Assembly (NCBI RefSeq): GCF_030216305.1
Contig: NZ_JASOKT010000013.1
Span: 1-64,000 of the forward strand
Reading direction: 5' to 3'
Length of the DNA: 64,000 nt
Origin: Actinotignum timonense
GTDB taxonomy: Bacteria; Actinomycetota; Actinomycetes; Actinomycetales; Actinomycetaceae
This document shows, one piece after another, positions 1 to 8,332 of this stretch (its first letter is position 1; each line of letters begins with the position of its first letter). The notes under the pieces were generated by a model, which saw nothing but the letters and a program-made list of their open reading frames with translations, was not told where the DNA came from and did no database searches. The position numbers and the translations under genes are program-made.

Positions 1-74
1 CGCGCCTGAACCACCAGCAGTCCCTCGAGCTGGCTTACCAGCTGGCCGAAATGCTGCGTGACGTGCACCTGTAA
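1..74 (+). CDS. aroG: 3-deoxy-D-arabino-heptulosonate 7-phosphate synthase, class II (C-terminal end only)
   Basis: Only the last 23 codons are inside the window, read from base 3 and ending at TAA 72-74. The peptide RLNHQQSLELAYQLAEMLRD closely resembles the C-terminus that I recall for class II (plant-type) DAHP synthases such as M. tuberculosis AroG. That enzyme condenses phosphoenolpyruvate with erythrose 4-phosphate, the first step of the shikimate pathway. The context agrees: in M. tuberculosis aroG lies close to pknL and Rv2175c, and homologues of both follow here. Catalytic residues lie upstream of the window, so activity cannot be judged. Confidence 0.8.
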   Translation, partial: RLNHQQSLELAYQLAEMLRDVHL

Positions 75-179
75 AACGAGGGCGGGGCGAGCGCGACCTG
101 GCGCTGCCACGGCTCTGCTTGGGTGCGTTCGCGGCTGGGTGCCCGGGCGCACGCGTGACCCGGGGCGAGTGCGGCCTGG

Positions 180-1853
180 CTACCGCGCCGCGATCATGAG
201 GGTAACCTTCTGCCCGGGTGCGGCGCTCACCCCGGGGCCAGGATCCTGGCGCAGCACGGTGCCGGGCGTGGCAGCCCGGGTTTCCCGGTAGCGTACCTGC
301 ACCTGGAAGCCCGCTTTTTCGAGTACGGTGCGCGCTTCTGCCTCCGCCATATCCGCCACGTCGGGAACGGTCGAATCGGCGGCCGCGCCGGCAATGAGGA
401 GTTCAACGGTGCTTCCCGGGTGCACCCGGCTCCCCGCCTGCGGATTACTGCCCAGCACGGTGCCCGGTGCTGCACCGTTCCCGCTGCGCACTTCCGTTTC
501 CACCGTGAGCCCGAGCGCCTCCATCTGGCTGCGTGCCTGGGTGAGACTCGTAGCGAGCTCAGGCACCGTTACCCGCGCCCACGGGCCGGCTTTCAGGGCC
601 CATGTTGCTCCTCCCGCACCCGCTAGCAGCGCAATTGCGCATATCCAGGCAGCAATCCGCCACGCGCGGGCGCGCCGCCGCCCCGCGGTGTGGTGCCGCG
701 GTGTTCCCGCACCGCGTTGCGGGCGTGCCGTATCTTGCTGCGAGCTTGCCGGCCGCGCCGTAAGTTTCCGGGTGGTGCGGAGAACGGACGGAGCACGGTG
801 CACCGGGGCGCGCACCGGAACGGTTGCATCTGCACCAGCATTGAGCGTGGCGGCGCGCCCTGTGCTTGCGGCCGCGGTCTCCAGCTCCGCGCCACCACGA
901 CCGCCCGCCACATCCTCACGGTGCACCGGCTGCGGGCGGCGCGGCGTGACGGGAATACGCCGCAGCGCGGCATCATCAGCGACGCCAGCCCGCAGCCCCC
1001 GCAGCAACTCGCGGGCCTCCACGGCGCTCGCCGGGCGATCCGCCGGATTCTTCGCGGTGAGCACCCCGATAAAAGAATCCACTTGCGCCGGCAGCCACGG
1101 ATTTTCCCTGCCCAGGCGCGGCAGATCTTCCCGGGCCTGGGCCGCCGCGAGCTGCGCGGCTGAATACCCGGCCCAGGGCAGGCGCCCGGCAAGTAGCTCA
1201 AAAAGCACCAGGCCGGTGGCATAAATATCGCAGGCCGGGCTGGCCGCCCGCTGCTCCAAGATTTCCGGGGCGGTATAGGCAAGAGTTCCCCAACGCGGCA
1301 GCGCCCCCGAGGAAGCACTTACCGCATGTGCCAAGCCGAAATCGGTTACTGTCACCGCGAGCTGTGGAAGGCGGACGGGGGAGGGCGGCGGGCAGGCGTC
1401 GTCGAATAAAATATTTTCCGGCTTGATATCCCGGTGGATAATGCCGGCCCGGTGGGCAGCGGCCAGGCCCTGGAGTACCTGGTCGCAGATGTCGAGTGCG
1501 GTGCCGAGCTGGAAGGAACCCAGGCGCTCCAGCTCGTGGCGGAGCGTGGGGCCGGGCACGTATTCCATAACGAGGTACGCGCGCTCAGCTGCGCCGTCGT
1601 TCCATACCCCACGGTCATAAATCGTGACGATATGCGGGCTGCTCAGCGCGGCAACCGCCCGTGCCTCCCGCTGAAAAAGCCGCGTGAAATCATCGAGGGC
1701 GGCCAAATCGGGGTGCATAATTTTGATCGCTACCGCGCGATCCAGCTTCGTATCGTAGCCGCGGTACACCGTGGCCATCCCGCCGCGCGCCACCGGGGCG
1801 TCGAGACGGTAGCGGCCCTCAAGCCACCCGGCCGGCAGGGAAGGAATAGTCAC
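180..1853 (-). CDS. pknL: Serine/threonine protein kinase with PASTA repeats (PknL-like)
   Basis: A 557-residue membrane kinase. The cytoplasmic Hanks-type domain covers about residues 14-290, with a glycine-rich loop at 22-29, the ATP-anchoring Lys44 in VAIK, the HRD catalytic Asp142 and DFG at 171-173, so it looks active. A Pro/Arg/Ala-rich linker leads to one transmembrane helix at about 398-420. Two extracellular PASTA domains follow (about 427-488 and 493-557), which in this family bind muropeptides or lipid II. The likely substrate is the adjacent Rv2175c-like DNA-binding protein, as described for M. tuberculosis PknL. The start is GTG; TACCCT lies 6 nt upstream with no ribosome-binding site, suggesting a leaderless mRNA. 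Other actinobacterial PASTA kinases (PknB) usually carry more repeats; neighbours decide for PknL. Confidence 0.9.
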   Translation of the reverse strand: MTIPSLPAGWLEGRYRLDAPVARGGMATVYRGYDTKLDRAVAIKIMHPDLAALDDFTRLFQREARAVAALSSPHIVTIYDRGVWNDGAAERAYLVMEYVPGPTLRHELERLGSFQLGTALDICDQVLQGLAAAHRAGIIHRDIKPENILFDDACPPPSPVRLPQLAVTVTDFGLAHAVSASSGALPRWGTLAYTAPEILEQRAASPACDIYATGLVLFELLAGRLPWAGYSAAQLAAAQAREDLPRLGRENPWLPAQVDSFIGVLTAKNPADRPASAVEARELLRGLRAGVADDAALRRIPVTPRRPQPVHREDVAGGRGGAELETAAASTGRAATLNAGADATVPVRAPVHRAPSVLRTTRKLTARPASSQQDTARPQRGAGTPRHHTAGRRRARAWRIAAWICAIALLAGAGGATWALKAGPWARVTVPELATSLTQARSQMEALGLTVETEVRSGNGAAPGTVLGSNPQAGSRVHPGSTVELLIAGAAADSTVPDVADMAEAEARTVLEKAGFQVQVRYRETRAATPGTVLRQDPGPGVSAAPGQKVTLMIAAR

Positions 1854-1889
1854 ACACCTAGGGTAGCGCGCTGCTTCGCAAGGCCGCGT

Positions 1890-2384
1890 TTAGAAACTCT
1901 TGGCCGCGCGCAAGACCCGCAGCACATACTTTTGGGTAGAGGGATACGGCCCCGCCTCCCGCAGCCGCGCCAGGCCCTGATAGTAGGCGGCAATTGCCTC
2001 GTGAGTACTGGCGGTATGGCGCTGCAAATAGCGAATAATCGCAATACCGGCGGTGATATTATCCGCGGGAATGAGCCAGTCCAGATCCCGGCCGACCATC
2101 CGCCCCGCCCACCGCGAAGCCGCGGGAATCAGCTGCATCACACCCGCCGCACCGCTGGGGGAGAGCGCCCGGGAATTAAAACCGGATTCGATATAGGCAT
2201 GCGCCATTGCAAGCCGAGGGTTGACGCCCATAAGCGCCGCCGTATCACGCACCATCTTCTGCGTTTCCGCCCGGCTCGGGGCGATAATCGCATTCAAACG
2301 CGCCGCGATTTCCGCGTGCGAAAGCTCGTAGCGCGGGGCCGGTGCCTGCGCCCGCAAACGCGCTAGATTCGTCTTCGATCCCAC
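1890..2384 (-). CDS. Lytic transglycosylase, SLT domain, no visible signal peptide
   Basis: A 164-residue protein made almost entirely of a soluble-lytic-transglycosylase fold. The catalytic Glu66 lies in AYIESGFN and is followed by the typical SGAAGVMQLIP segment at 77-87. Family members cleave the glycan strand of peptidoglycan to form 1,6-anhydro ends. The start is GTG at 2382-2384, preceded by AGGAAG; an in-frame TGA three codons upstream rules out a longer protein in this frame. The N-terminus (MGSKTNLARLRAQAP) has no hydrophobic stretch, and no LysM domain is present, so the export route is unclear. It sits 36 bp upstream of the PASTA kinase gene on the same strand, a sensible pairing of a wall sensor with a wall hydrolase. 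Confidence 0.82.
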   Translation of the reverse strand: MGSKTNLARLRAQAPAPRYELSHAEIAARLNAIIAPSRAETQKMVRDTAALMGVNPRLAMAHAYIESGFNSRALSPSGAAGVMQLIPAASRWAGRMVGRDLDWLIPADNITAGIAIIRYLQRHTASTHEAIAAYYQGLARLREAGPYPSTQKYVLRVLRAAKSF

Positions 2385-2445
2385 CGTTTCTCACTTCCTG
2401 GCCGGTGCGGGGGACATCTCGATTGCGCCCCGGCCGCTGTTCCAC

Positions 2446-2493
2446 TTGTGACAATAGTGCACTGTTGTGAAAATGTCACCAGATTGTGACGAT
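2446..2493. promoter_or_regulatory. Three TTGTGA direct repeats at a 19-bp period (candidate operator)
   Basis: TTGTGACAAT (2446), TTGTGAAAAT (2465) and TTGTGACGAT (2484) are spaced exactly 19 bp apart, about two helical turns. They lie in the region between the divergent transglycosylase gene and the Rv2175c-like gene. Read on the minus strand each gives a (T/C)nTCACAA core. This is a directly visible repeat; that it binds a regulator is an inference. Confidence 0.6.
2451..2468. promoter_or_regulatory. 18-bp imperfect palindrome inside the divergent control region
   Basis: ACAATAGTGCACTGTTGT matches its own reverse complement at 16 of 18 positions, around a perfect AGTGCACT core. It bridges the first two TTGTGA repeats, so one protein could read the site as a dyad or another could compete with a direct-repeat binder. 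It does not match the LexA, DtxR or ArgR consensus known to me. Confidence 0.5.
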
Positions 2494-2565
2494 TTTGTAA
2501 TGGCGACGACGCCGCGCCCTTGCCCACCTGCGCGCCTGAGCGGCCGCGGCATTAAGATGGGAAGC

Positions 2566-2928
2566 GTGGAAAAAGAGAATACAACTGTGACGTGGTTGAG
2601 CCTTCCGGAGCTGGCCGATTACCTCGAAACCGATCTGCGTACGGTACGCTCCCAGCTGCGCGATGCTCGTTTCCTGGCGGTACGGCGCGGGGAAAATAAC
2701 GCGCTTTACGCCGATGCCGGGCAATTCGTGGTGAAAGAGGGGCGGCGCGTGCCCCTGCCTTCGCTGCGCGGCACCATTATTTCCCTGCGCGATGCCGGAT
2801 ATAACGACGACGAAGCCCAGGAATGGCTGCGCCGCTTCGAACCGGAACTACGCGACACCCCATTGGGTGCCCTCATTGGCGGGCATACTCATGCGGTCCG
2901 GCGCGTTATCGCCGGCCTGGCTTTCTAG
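2566..2928 (+). CDS. Rv2175c-like DNA-binding regulatory protein
   Basis: About 120 residues. The N-terminal part (TWLSLPELADYLETDLRTVRSQLRD) is a winged-helix DNA-binding segment, followed by AVRR and a C-terminal helical region ending HAVRRVIAGLAF. This matches the layout of M. tuberculosis Rv2175c, a DNA-binding protein phosphorylated by PknL, and the kinase gene lies close by. I chose GTG 2566 because TAAGAT at 2553-2558 ends 7 nt before it, a leaderless pattern; ATG 2557, GTG 2587 (preceded by GGAAAAAGAG) and the far upstream ATG 2467 are alternatives. Its stop codon shares CTAG with the stop of the convergent prenyl synthase gene. Confidence 0.78.
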   Translation: MEKENTTVTWLSLPELADYLETDLRTVRSQLRDARFLAVRRGENNALYADAGQFVVKEGRRVPLPSLRGTIISLRDAGYNDDEAQEWLRRFEPELRDTPLGALIGGHTHAVRRVIAGLAF

Positions 2929-3965
2929 TGGGTGCGTGAGCGCAGGCGCTGGAGGAGTTCCCCTAAGCTCTCGCGGGCGGCCTCATTCAGGCGCGGCAAG
3001 ATATCCCGCGCACTATCTTCACGTTGGCGAATCATCTTTTCCACGTGAGCCCGCGCTCCAGAGTCCTCCATGAGGGCCCGAGCGCGAACGACGTCGTCGC
3101 CCTCCAGACGCTTCCCACGCAAGGACCGCAGCCACCGGGCATCCACCTCGCTGACTCGCTCCAAGGTTTCAAGGAAGAGGAAGGTGTTTTTCCCTTCCGT
3201 GAGGTCATCACCGGCGGGTTTGCCGGTGACGGCCGGATCGCCAAAAATCCCGAGGATATCGTCGCGCAATTGGAAGGCCTCACCGAAAGGCGTGGCGAAA
3301 GCCCGCAAATCTGCGATTGTTTCCGGGGCGGGTTGTTCGGCGAGTGCCGCCCCGATAAGCAGGGGGAAGAGCGCGGAATACGAAACCGTTTTATGGGTGA
3401 TAATCGCGCTGATATCTTCCCGGGTAGCCGCGCGGGTGTATTCGCAGCGAATATCGAGGAACTGGCCGATACCAACGTCCTCACACATGGTGAAGAACGG
3501 CTCGAGGGGTGCAGTGCGCCCGGCGCTCACCGCTTCTTGGGACGCCAGTGCCAGCACGGCATCACCCACAATCAAACCGGAACGGAAACCGTAGCGTTCC
3601 GGGGAACCATCCCAGCCCGATGCGCGGTGATAATGAGCCAGCTCGGCATGCACCGTGGGGACCCCGCGGCGCGTGGCAGAAGCGTCGATAATATCGTCGT
3701 GAATAAGAGCCGCGAGCTGGAAAAGTTCCACGGCCGCGCCCAAACGCACCGCCGCCACCATATCGGCGCAGGTAGGATCCGGGAGAGTAGCGAGCATCCC
3801 GGCCCGCACCAACCGCGCTCGCGTCCGCTTACCGCCGGACGCCAGCGCGGTAACAGTATCGATGAAATCCTCCACCTCGGGCTGATTCCAGCGGCGCAAC
3901 GAATCCAAACGCGCCTCAATACGGCTATCAACCCCGTTGGTGAAATCGCGAGTGCTCCACTCCAT
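2925..3965 (-). CDS. Polyprenyl (geranylgeranyl-type) diphosphate synthase
   Basis: A 346-residue trans-isoprenyl diphosphate synthase that condenses isopentenyl diphosphate with an allylic diphosphate. GGKRTRAR at 44-51 binds the pyrophosphate, DDIID at 90-94 is the first Asp-rich motif and DDILG at 235-239 the second. The residues just upstream of the first motif (LFQLAALIH) set chain length; the DDxxD spacing is that of short- to medium-chain enzymes such as IdsA. ATG 3965 follows GCGGAG at a good distance, and the longer reading frame upstream has no such site. In M. tuberculosis idsA2 also lies beside Rv2175c. The product could feed carotenoids, menaquinone or polyprenyl phosphate; the sequence alone does not decide. 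Confidence 0.88.
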   Translation of the reverse strand: MEWSTRDFTNGVDSRIEARLDSLRRWNQPEVEDFIDTVTALASGGKRTRARLVRAGMLATLPDPTCADMVAAVRLGAAVELFQLAALIHDDIIDASATRRGVPTVHAELAHYHRASGWDGSPERYGFRSGLIVGDAVLALASQEAVSAGRTAPLEPFFTMCEDVGIGQFLDIRCEYTRAATREDISAIITHKTVSYSALFPLLIGAALAEQPAPETIADLRAFATPFGEAFQLRDDILGIFGDPAVTGKPAGDDLTEGKNTFLFLETLERVSEVDARWLRSLRGKRLEGDDVVRARALMEDSGARAHVEKMIRQREDSARDILPRLNEAARESLGELLQRLRSRTH

Positions 3966-4072
3966 TGCTCGTACTCCGCTTCTTTTATCCACAGATTCGT
4001 GAGGTGCGCGCCCCATCCACAGGGTACCGGCACTCGCGAGCACGCGCTTGCCGAAGCTGGTTATCTAGCGCT

Positions 4073-5452
4073 ATGGACACAATCACACTTCATCATCCGC
4101 GCGATGCCCTCGCTGTTATTCCCCATCTGCTGGGCTATTACCCGCGCCACCACTTCGTACTCTTCGGGGGAAGCCCGGAAATACACCGAGCCGTGGGCCC
4201 GGATGGGGAGGAACTACCGCAATGGTTCGGTTCCCTGGAATCTTCGCAGCGGCCGGACGTTGCCGTGGCCGGGGGTGAAACGCCGCTCATTCGGGTAGAT
4301 CTACGTGCCGGGCCTATCTCACCCTATGTTGCCCGGCAGATCACTGACGCGGTAGCTGCCTGCCGCATGTTCAGCTGCGTGGCGGTGGTGTACTGCCCAA
4401 GTTTTGTTCGCTTCGCGCACACCCGCGAATTCGCCTCGGTGCTGGCCCTCCTGGAGCTGCTCTGCGCTGCTCTTTCCCGGCTCTGGGATGGCGACCCGGG
4501 CACTCGCGATGCGTGGAGTTGTGATTTTTTCATTGCTGATAATGAAGGGTTTATGGATATGGGAGAAGAAACATTTTGCCCTTGGGAAGAACTGGAATCT
4601 ACCGAGGCAGCGGCTGCTCTTGTGTATAAGGGTTCGGCTCCGCTGGAACAAGAACCAAGCCGGAATATCGTCAAAGCCAGTCCCACCCGGATGCGTAATA
4701 CCGCCGTGGCACTGGAAGAAGCACGCGGGGAGGAGGTCACCGCGCTGGAAGAGCATTGGGATATGCTCCTCGCCCGGGTGGTGCGCCGCCGCCAAGCCGG
4801 CCCGCCGCGCATCACCACCCGCGAAGCGGGGCGAGCCCTGGCCGGGCTCACGCATATTCCTATTCGAGACAAAATCTTGCAGGTTTCCCTCGAACACGAT
4901 CCACTGCTACCGATGTCATCCGTTGATCCCGCGGTGGGCTTCGCCACCGGGGTGGGGGAGCGCCCCAATATTGTGCGGGCCTTGGGGATGATGGCGCTGC
5001 TGGATGAATTAGCTCGGCTGGCTCCGGAAGGAGTGGAGGTTCCCTATGCCTGCTCGGCGTATTTGGCCTGGTGGGTGGGGCAAAACTCCATGACCGCGCT
5101 GCGCGCTCAAGAAGCGCTGGAAATCAATCCCGGCTCGCGCCTGGCACGCATGCTCAAAGACGCTGCCGAATGGAACGCACTGCCGCCCTGGCTGCTGGGC
5201 CCGAACGGAGGCAGGAGGTGCTCGCGCACCAAAGCTCGTAGTGGCGGTGAAGGGGCCGCGGATAGCGGCGGCCCTGGCAACGCGGATGGTGACGGCCTTG
5301 GTGAGGCGGATAGCGACGGCGCTGCCAACGCGGATAGCGACGGCGCTGGTGACGCGGCCACACCGTGCGGTTCGGTGGATATTGAGCCGGAAATTATGGA
5401 CCAAGAGCCGGAAACTATGGACCGCTACGGACCCGGCAGGCAAGCAGCCTAA
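4073..5452 (+). CDS. DUF4192 family protein with acidic repeat tail
   Basis: A 459-residue protein whose opening (MDTITLHHPRDALAVIPHLL) is typical of the actinobacterial DUF4192 family, of unknown function. It appears cytoplasmic, with no signal peptide or membrane helix. The last about 65 residues are low in complexity, with ADSDGAAN-type octapeptides: an 18-bp unit recurs exactly 24 bp apart (5306-5323 and 5330-5347). The start ATG 4073 is favoured by family similarity and by TTATCT ending 6 nt before it. The gene is divergent from the prenyl synthase gene across 107 bp and lies upstream of sigA. No function is assigned. Confidence 0.75.
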   Translation: MDTITLHHPRDALAVIPHLLGYYPRHHFVLFGGSPEIHRAVGPDGEELPQWFGSLESSQRPDVAVAGGETPLIRVDLRAGPISPYVARQITDAVAACRMFSCVAVVYCPSFVRFAHTREFASVLALLELLCAALSRLWDGDPGTRDAWSCDFFIADNEGFMDMGEETFCPWEELESTEAAAALVYKGSAPLEQEPSRNIVKASPTRMRNTAVALEEARGEEVTALEEHWDMLLARVVRRRQAGPPRITTREAGRALAGLTHIPIRDKILQVSLEHDPLLPMSSVDPAVGFATGVGERPNIVRALGMMALLDELARLAPEGVEVPYACSAYLAWWVGQNSMTALRAQEALEINPGSRLARMLKDAAEWNALPPWLLGPNGGRRCSRTKARSGGEGAADSGGPGNADGDGLGEADSDGAANADSDGAGDAATPCGSVDIEPEIMDQEPETMDRYGPGRQAA

Positions 5453-5491
5453 GTAGCTGCGTGCGTGAAGGTGGTATGCGCGCTGGCGGGG

Positions 5492-5557
5492 AAGTTCGCG
5501 CTCGCGGAAATTCGCGGCGACGGGGGTTCGCGCCGGCAGGACAGTTCGCGCTCGTGG
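5492..5557. repeat. Four degenerate 16-18-bp repeats with TTCGCG core, upstream of sigA
   Basis: TTCGCG recurs at 5495, 5511, 5527 and 5545. The units AAGTTCGCGCTCGCGG, AAATTCGCGGCGACGG and GGGTTCGCGCCGGCAG are contiguous 16-mers; the fourth copy (GTTCGCGCTCGTGG) is nearly the first again. The array lies in the 275-bp gap between DUF4192 and sigA, just before a possible TATAGT -10 at 5570-5575. No gene was seen in the gap. Confidence 0.55.
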
Positions 5558-5569
5558 AAGTGGGAGAAC

Positions 5570-5575
5570 TATAGT
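5570..5575 (+). promoter_or_regulatory. Candidate -10 element for sigA
   Basis: TATAGT lies 153 bp before the sigA start, with no convincing TTGACA-like -35; the last TTCGCG repeat ends 19 bp upstream. A longer leader is plausible because sigA has a clear ribosome-binding site. Confidence 0.3.
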
Positions 5576-5727
5576 CGCCGGGAATAAGAATGCTATGTGA
5601 GGATCGGCACGTTGGGGAGGCCGGGGAACAAAAAGCGGGTCGGGCGCGTTCCGCTAAGTAGCTCTTTGGGGTGGATACCCCGTGCCGGTTCTCGGCATTC
5701 GTTGATAACACTAGGGAAAGGTCTCAC

Positions 5728-7548
5728 GTGGCCACAAAGTCTGCCAGTGCACAAGAAACCGCTGCCGTGGAAAAGGACACCGCGGTCTCCGCATCCGCTT
5801 CGGGTACGAAGAAGAAGGCGGCCTCTCGCTCCTCCAGTCGCACGGCATCGGCCACCTCGGCAGCTACTGCTTCCGAAAGCACAACGGCTGCGAAGAAGCC
5901 GGCCGCTAAGAAGGCCAGTGCAGCCAAGGCCACCACTACCAAGAAGACTGCCACCAAGAAGACCACCTCCAAGGCAAGCGAATCCAAGGCAGCTGAATCT
6001 AAAGCGGCCGAATCCAAGGCGGCTTCTTCGGCTTCTTCCGCGAAGAAGGCCACCACCGCGAAATCAGCTGCTACAAAGTCAACTGCTACGAAGTCCACCG
6101 CCTCGAAGTCCACCGCGGCGAAGAAGACTTCCGCCAAGAAGGCAGCTGCTGAAAGCGAAGCTCCGGAAACTGCAGCGGCCGCTAAGGATGCGACCGCGGC
6201 CGCAGCGGAAGCCAAGGAGGAGAAGCCGGCCGCTAAAAAGCCGGCTACCCGCAAGACTGCCGCGAAGAAGACCACCTCCAAGGCAGCCGAATCCAAGGTG
6301 GCTTCTACCTCGAAGAAGGCCACCTCGAAGCGTGCTACCGCTAAGCAGGAAGAACCGGAAGATCCTGAAGAACATGAGGATCTCGAGGATGAAGATTTCG
6401 ACGTCGATGCTGAGGATGTTGATGCCGAGGATCTAGACGACGATCTCGAGGACGACGAAGACGATTCTGAGGACTCCGAAGAGGAGCCCGAGGAAGAAGA
6501 GGACGAAGCCGATAAGGAAACGGATAGCGCCGCCAAAACGGAAACAACCGGGCGTAATTCCCGGGGTGGTTTCACCGTCAAGGATTCCGATGATTCGGAT
6601 GAACCGGCGGTGCGTGTTCACGTTGCCGGTGCCACCGCGGATCCGGTCAAGGACTACCTCAAGCAGATCGGTAAAGTTCCCCTGCTCAACGCCGCGGAAG
6701 AAGTGGAACTCGCCAAGCGAATCGAGGCCGGGCTCTACGCTCAGCACCTGCTGGACCAGGGCAATCTCGATAAGGAGAAAGACCACGCCTATATCCGTGA
6801 ACTTCGGATTATTTCCCGCGATGGCAAGCACGCCAAGAACCACCTGCTCGAGGCGAATCTTCGCCTGGTAGTTTCCTTGGCTAAGCGCTACACGGGCCGC
6901 GGCATGCTCTTCCTTGATCTTATTCAGGAAGGGAATTTGGGGCTGGTGCGCGCCGTCGAAAAGTTTGACTACGCCAAGGGCTACAAGTTCTCCACCTACG
7001 CCACCTGGTGGATTCGCCAGGCCATTACCCGGGCGATGGCGGACCAGGCTCGTACCATCCGCATCCCGGTGCATATGGTCGAAGTCATCAACAAGCTCGC
7101 GCGGGTCCAGCGCCAGATGCTCCAGGAACTCGGGCGGGAACCAACCACCGAGGAACTGGCGAAAGAACTGGATATGACCGAAGAAAAGGTCGTCGAAGTT
7201 CAAAAGTACGGCCGGGAACCCATTTCCCTGCACACCCCGCTCGGTGAAGATGGCGATTCCGAATTCGGTGACCTCATTGAGGATTCCGAAGCGGTGGTCC
7301 CGGCAGACGCCGTCGGCTTTACCCTGCTCCAAGAACAGCTCCATCGCGTTCTCGATACCCTGTCCGAACGCGAAGCCGGGGTGGTTTCCATGCGCTTTGG
7401 CCTCACCGACGGCCAACCGAAAACCCTGGATGAAATCGGCAAGGTTTACGGGGTCACCCGCGAACGCATTCGCCAGATCGAATCCAAGACCATGTCTAAG
7501 CTGCGCCACCCGAGCCGTTCGCAGGTGCTGCGTGACTACCTGGAGTAA
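5728..7548 (+). CDS. sigA: RNA polymerase principal sigma factor (SigA/HrdB type)
   Basis: A 606-residue primary sigma factor directing RNA polymerase to housekeeping promoters. The first about 205 residues are Lys/Ala/Ser/Thr-rich, resembling histone H1 tails; residues 209-262 are strongly acidic. Conserved parts follow: region 1.2 (about 305-338), region 2 (about 375-445, with the core-binding and -10-reading segment [19 protein letters not shown]), region 3 and region 4 with the helix-turn-helix [18 protein letters not shown] near 575-592. A similar basic extension is known in Streptomyces HrdB. The start is GTG 5728, preceded by GGGAAAGG; an upstream ATG at 5671 lacks such a site. The gene end overlaps the convergent exonuclease gene by 53 bp. 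Confidence 0.96.
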   Translation: MATKSASAQETAAVEKDTAVSASASGTKKKAASRSSSRTASATSAATASESTTAAKKPAAKKASAAKATTTKKTATKKTTSKASESKAAESKAAESKAASSASSAKKATTAKSAATKSTATKSTASKSTAAKKTSAKKAAAESEAPETAAAAKDATAAAAEAKEEKPAAKKPATRKTAAKKTTSKAAESKVASTSKKATSKRATAKQEEPEDPEEHEDLEDEDFDVDAEDVDAEDLDDDLEDDEDDSEDSEEEPEEEEDEADKETDSAAKTETTGRNSRGGFTVKDSDDSDEPAVRVHVAGATADPVKDYLKQIGKVPLLNAAEEVELAKRIEAGLYAQHLLDQGNLDKEKDHAYIRELRIISRDGKHAKNHLLEANLRLVVSLAKRYTGRGMLFLDLIQEGNLGLVRAVEKFDYAKGYKFSTYATWWIRQAITRAMADQARTIRIPVHMVEVINKLARVQRQMLQELGREPTTEELAKELDMTEEKVVEVQKYGREPISLHTPLGEDGDSEFGDLIEDSEAVVPADAVGFTLLQEQLHRVLDTLSEREAGVVSMRFGLTDGQPKTLDEIGKVYGVTRERIRQIESKTMSKLRHPSRSQVLRDYLE

Positions 7549-8251
7549 AACCAGGCGTGGTAGGTTCCCGGCGCGCGCGGCGCACACCGGGAAACTCCAC
7601 CTCGAATAGCGGGGTGGGCCAAATAATCTCAGCGGCGTGGCGGCGAGCATCGTCCCACGCCGCTGCTGTTATTTCCCGCCCGTCTCTGCTGTGCGCGCGG
7701 GTGGCATAGCGTTCCCCGCGCGCCTCCCGGCGTAGATATTCCGCCAGGAGCCGCCCGCTCATACGCGCATCCGTGATGGCGCGGTGGTGTTCTTCTATCT
7801 CAATGCCGGCTCGGCGCGCCACGGCCATGAGGGAATGGCGCCCCTCCGGAACATAAATGCGCGAGAGATCCATCGTGCACACGGCAGCGCTGAGCGGAAT
7901 ACGTAGCGGACTCCCGGCCCGCCGAAAAGCCTCGTTGAGAAAACCCAGATCAAAGCGGGCATTATGCGCCACGAGGATACGCCCGTGCAGCAACCGTTCC
8001 ACGTGGGGGAGCAGTTGTGAGAACGACGGCGCCTGTGCCACTTCCGCAGCGTGTACTCCGTGAATCTCCGTAGCTCCCATGGGCCGCAGCGGGTTCACCA
8101 GGCTGTCCCATTCGCGCTCCGGGTTGCCCTGCTCATCCAGAAGCACCACCCCGATCTCCACAATCCGGTCAGTGCGAGCATCTAAACCGGTGGTTTCCAG
8201 ATCGAGGGCAGCGTAGCCAGAAGAAATACCGTGCGCCTGAGAAACACCCAT
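7496..8251 (-). CDS. DnaQ-like 3'-5' exonuclease (DEDD family)
   Basis: A 251-residue exonuclease of the DnaQ/epsilon superfamily. Exo I is DLETTG with Asp17 and Glu19, Exo II is [10 protein letters not shown] with Asp101, and Exo III is HRAITD with His156 and Asp161, making it a DEDDh enzyme. It could proofread for a polymerase or trim nucleic acid in repair; no polymerase gene is adjacent. TAAGCT ends 6 nt before the ATG and no Shine-Dalgarno is seen, so the mRNA is probably leaderless. The last 17 codons (a Gly/Ala/Pro-rich tail) lie antisense to conserved region 4 of sigA, so their sequence is constrained by sigA and probably not functional. Confidence 0.87.
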   Translation of the reverse strand: MGVSQAHGISSGYAALDLETTGLDARTDRIVEIGVVLLDEQGNPEREWDSLVNPLRPMGATEIHGVHAAEVAQAPSFSQLLPHVERLLHGRILVAHNARFDLGFLNEAFRRAGSPLRIPLSAAVCTMDLSRIYVPEGRHSLMAVARRAGIEIEEHHRAITDARMSGRLLAEYLRREARGERYATRAHSRDGREITAAAWDDARRHAAEIIWPTPLFEVEFPGVRRARREPTTPGFTPGSHAAPANGSGGAA

Positions 8252-8332
8252 GTGTTCAGCTTACCGAGAGCACGGGCCCGGGGTGATCTTCTCCTCAGGA
8301 ATAAGCGCGCCCTTTTATGCTTTGATAGGTAT

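Noticed and set aside
3024..4298. 424-codon frame on the plus strand through the prenyl synthase gene
   Set aside because: Antisense to a gene with complete DDxxD motifs and without any recognisable product.
5724..6581. Long open frame (285 codons) antisense to the sigA 5' half, and a 279-codon Arg/Pro-rich frame on the plus strand (5597-6436)
   Set aside because: Both are shadows of the repetitive Lys/Ala/Ser codons of sigA; products are low-complexity Ser/Ala or Arg/Pro strings with no family similarity or start signal.
6433..7650. 405-codon frame antisense to the sigA 3' half
   Set aside because: Mirrors conserved sigma regions 1.2-4; no ribosome-binding site or recognisable domain. High-GC codon bias produces such frames.
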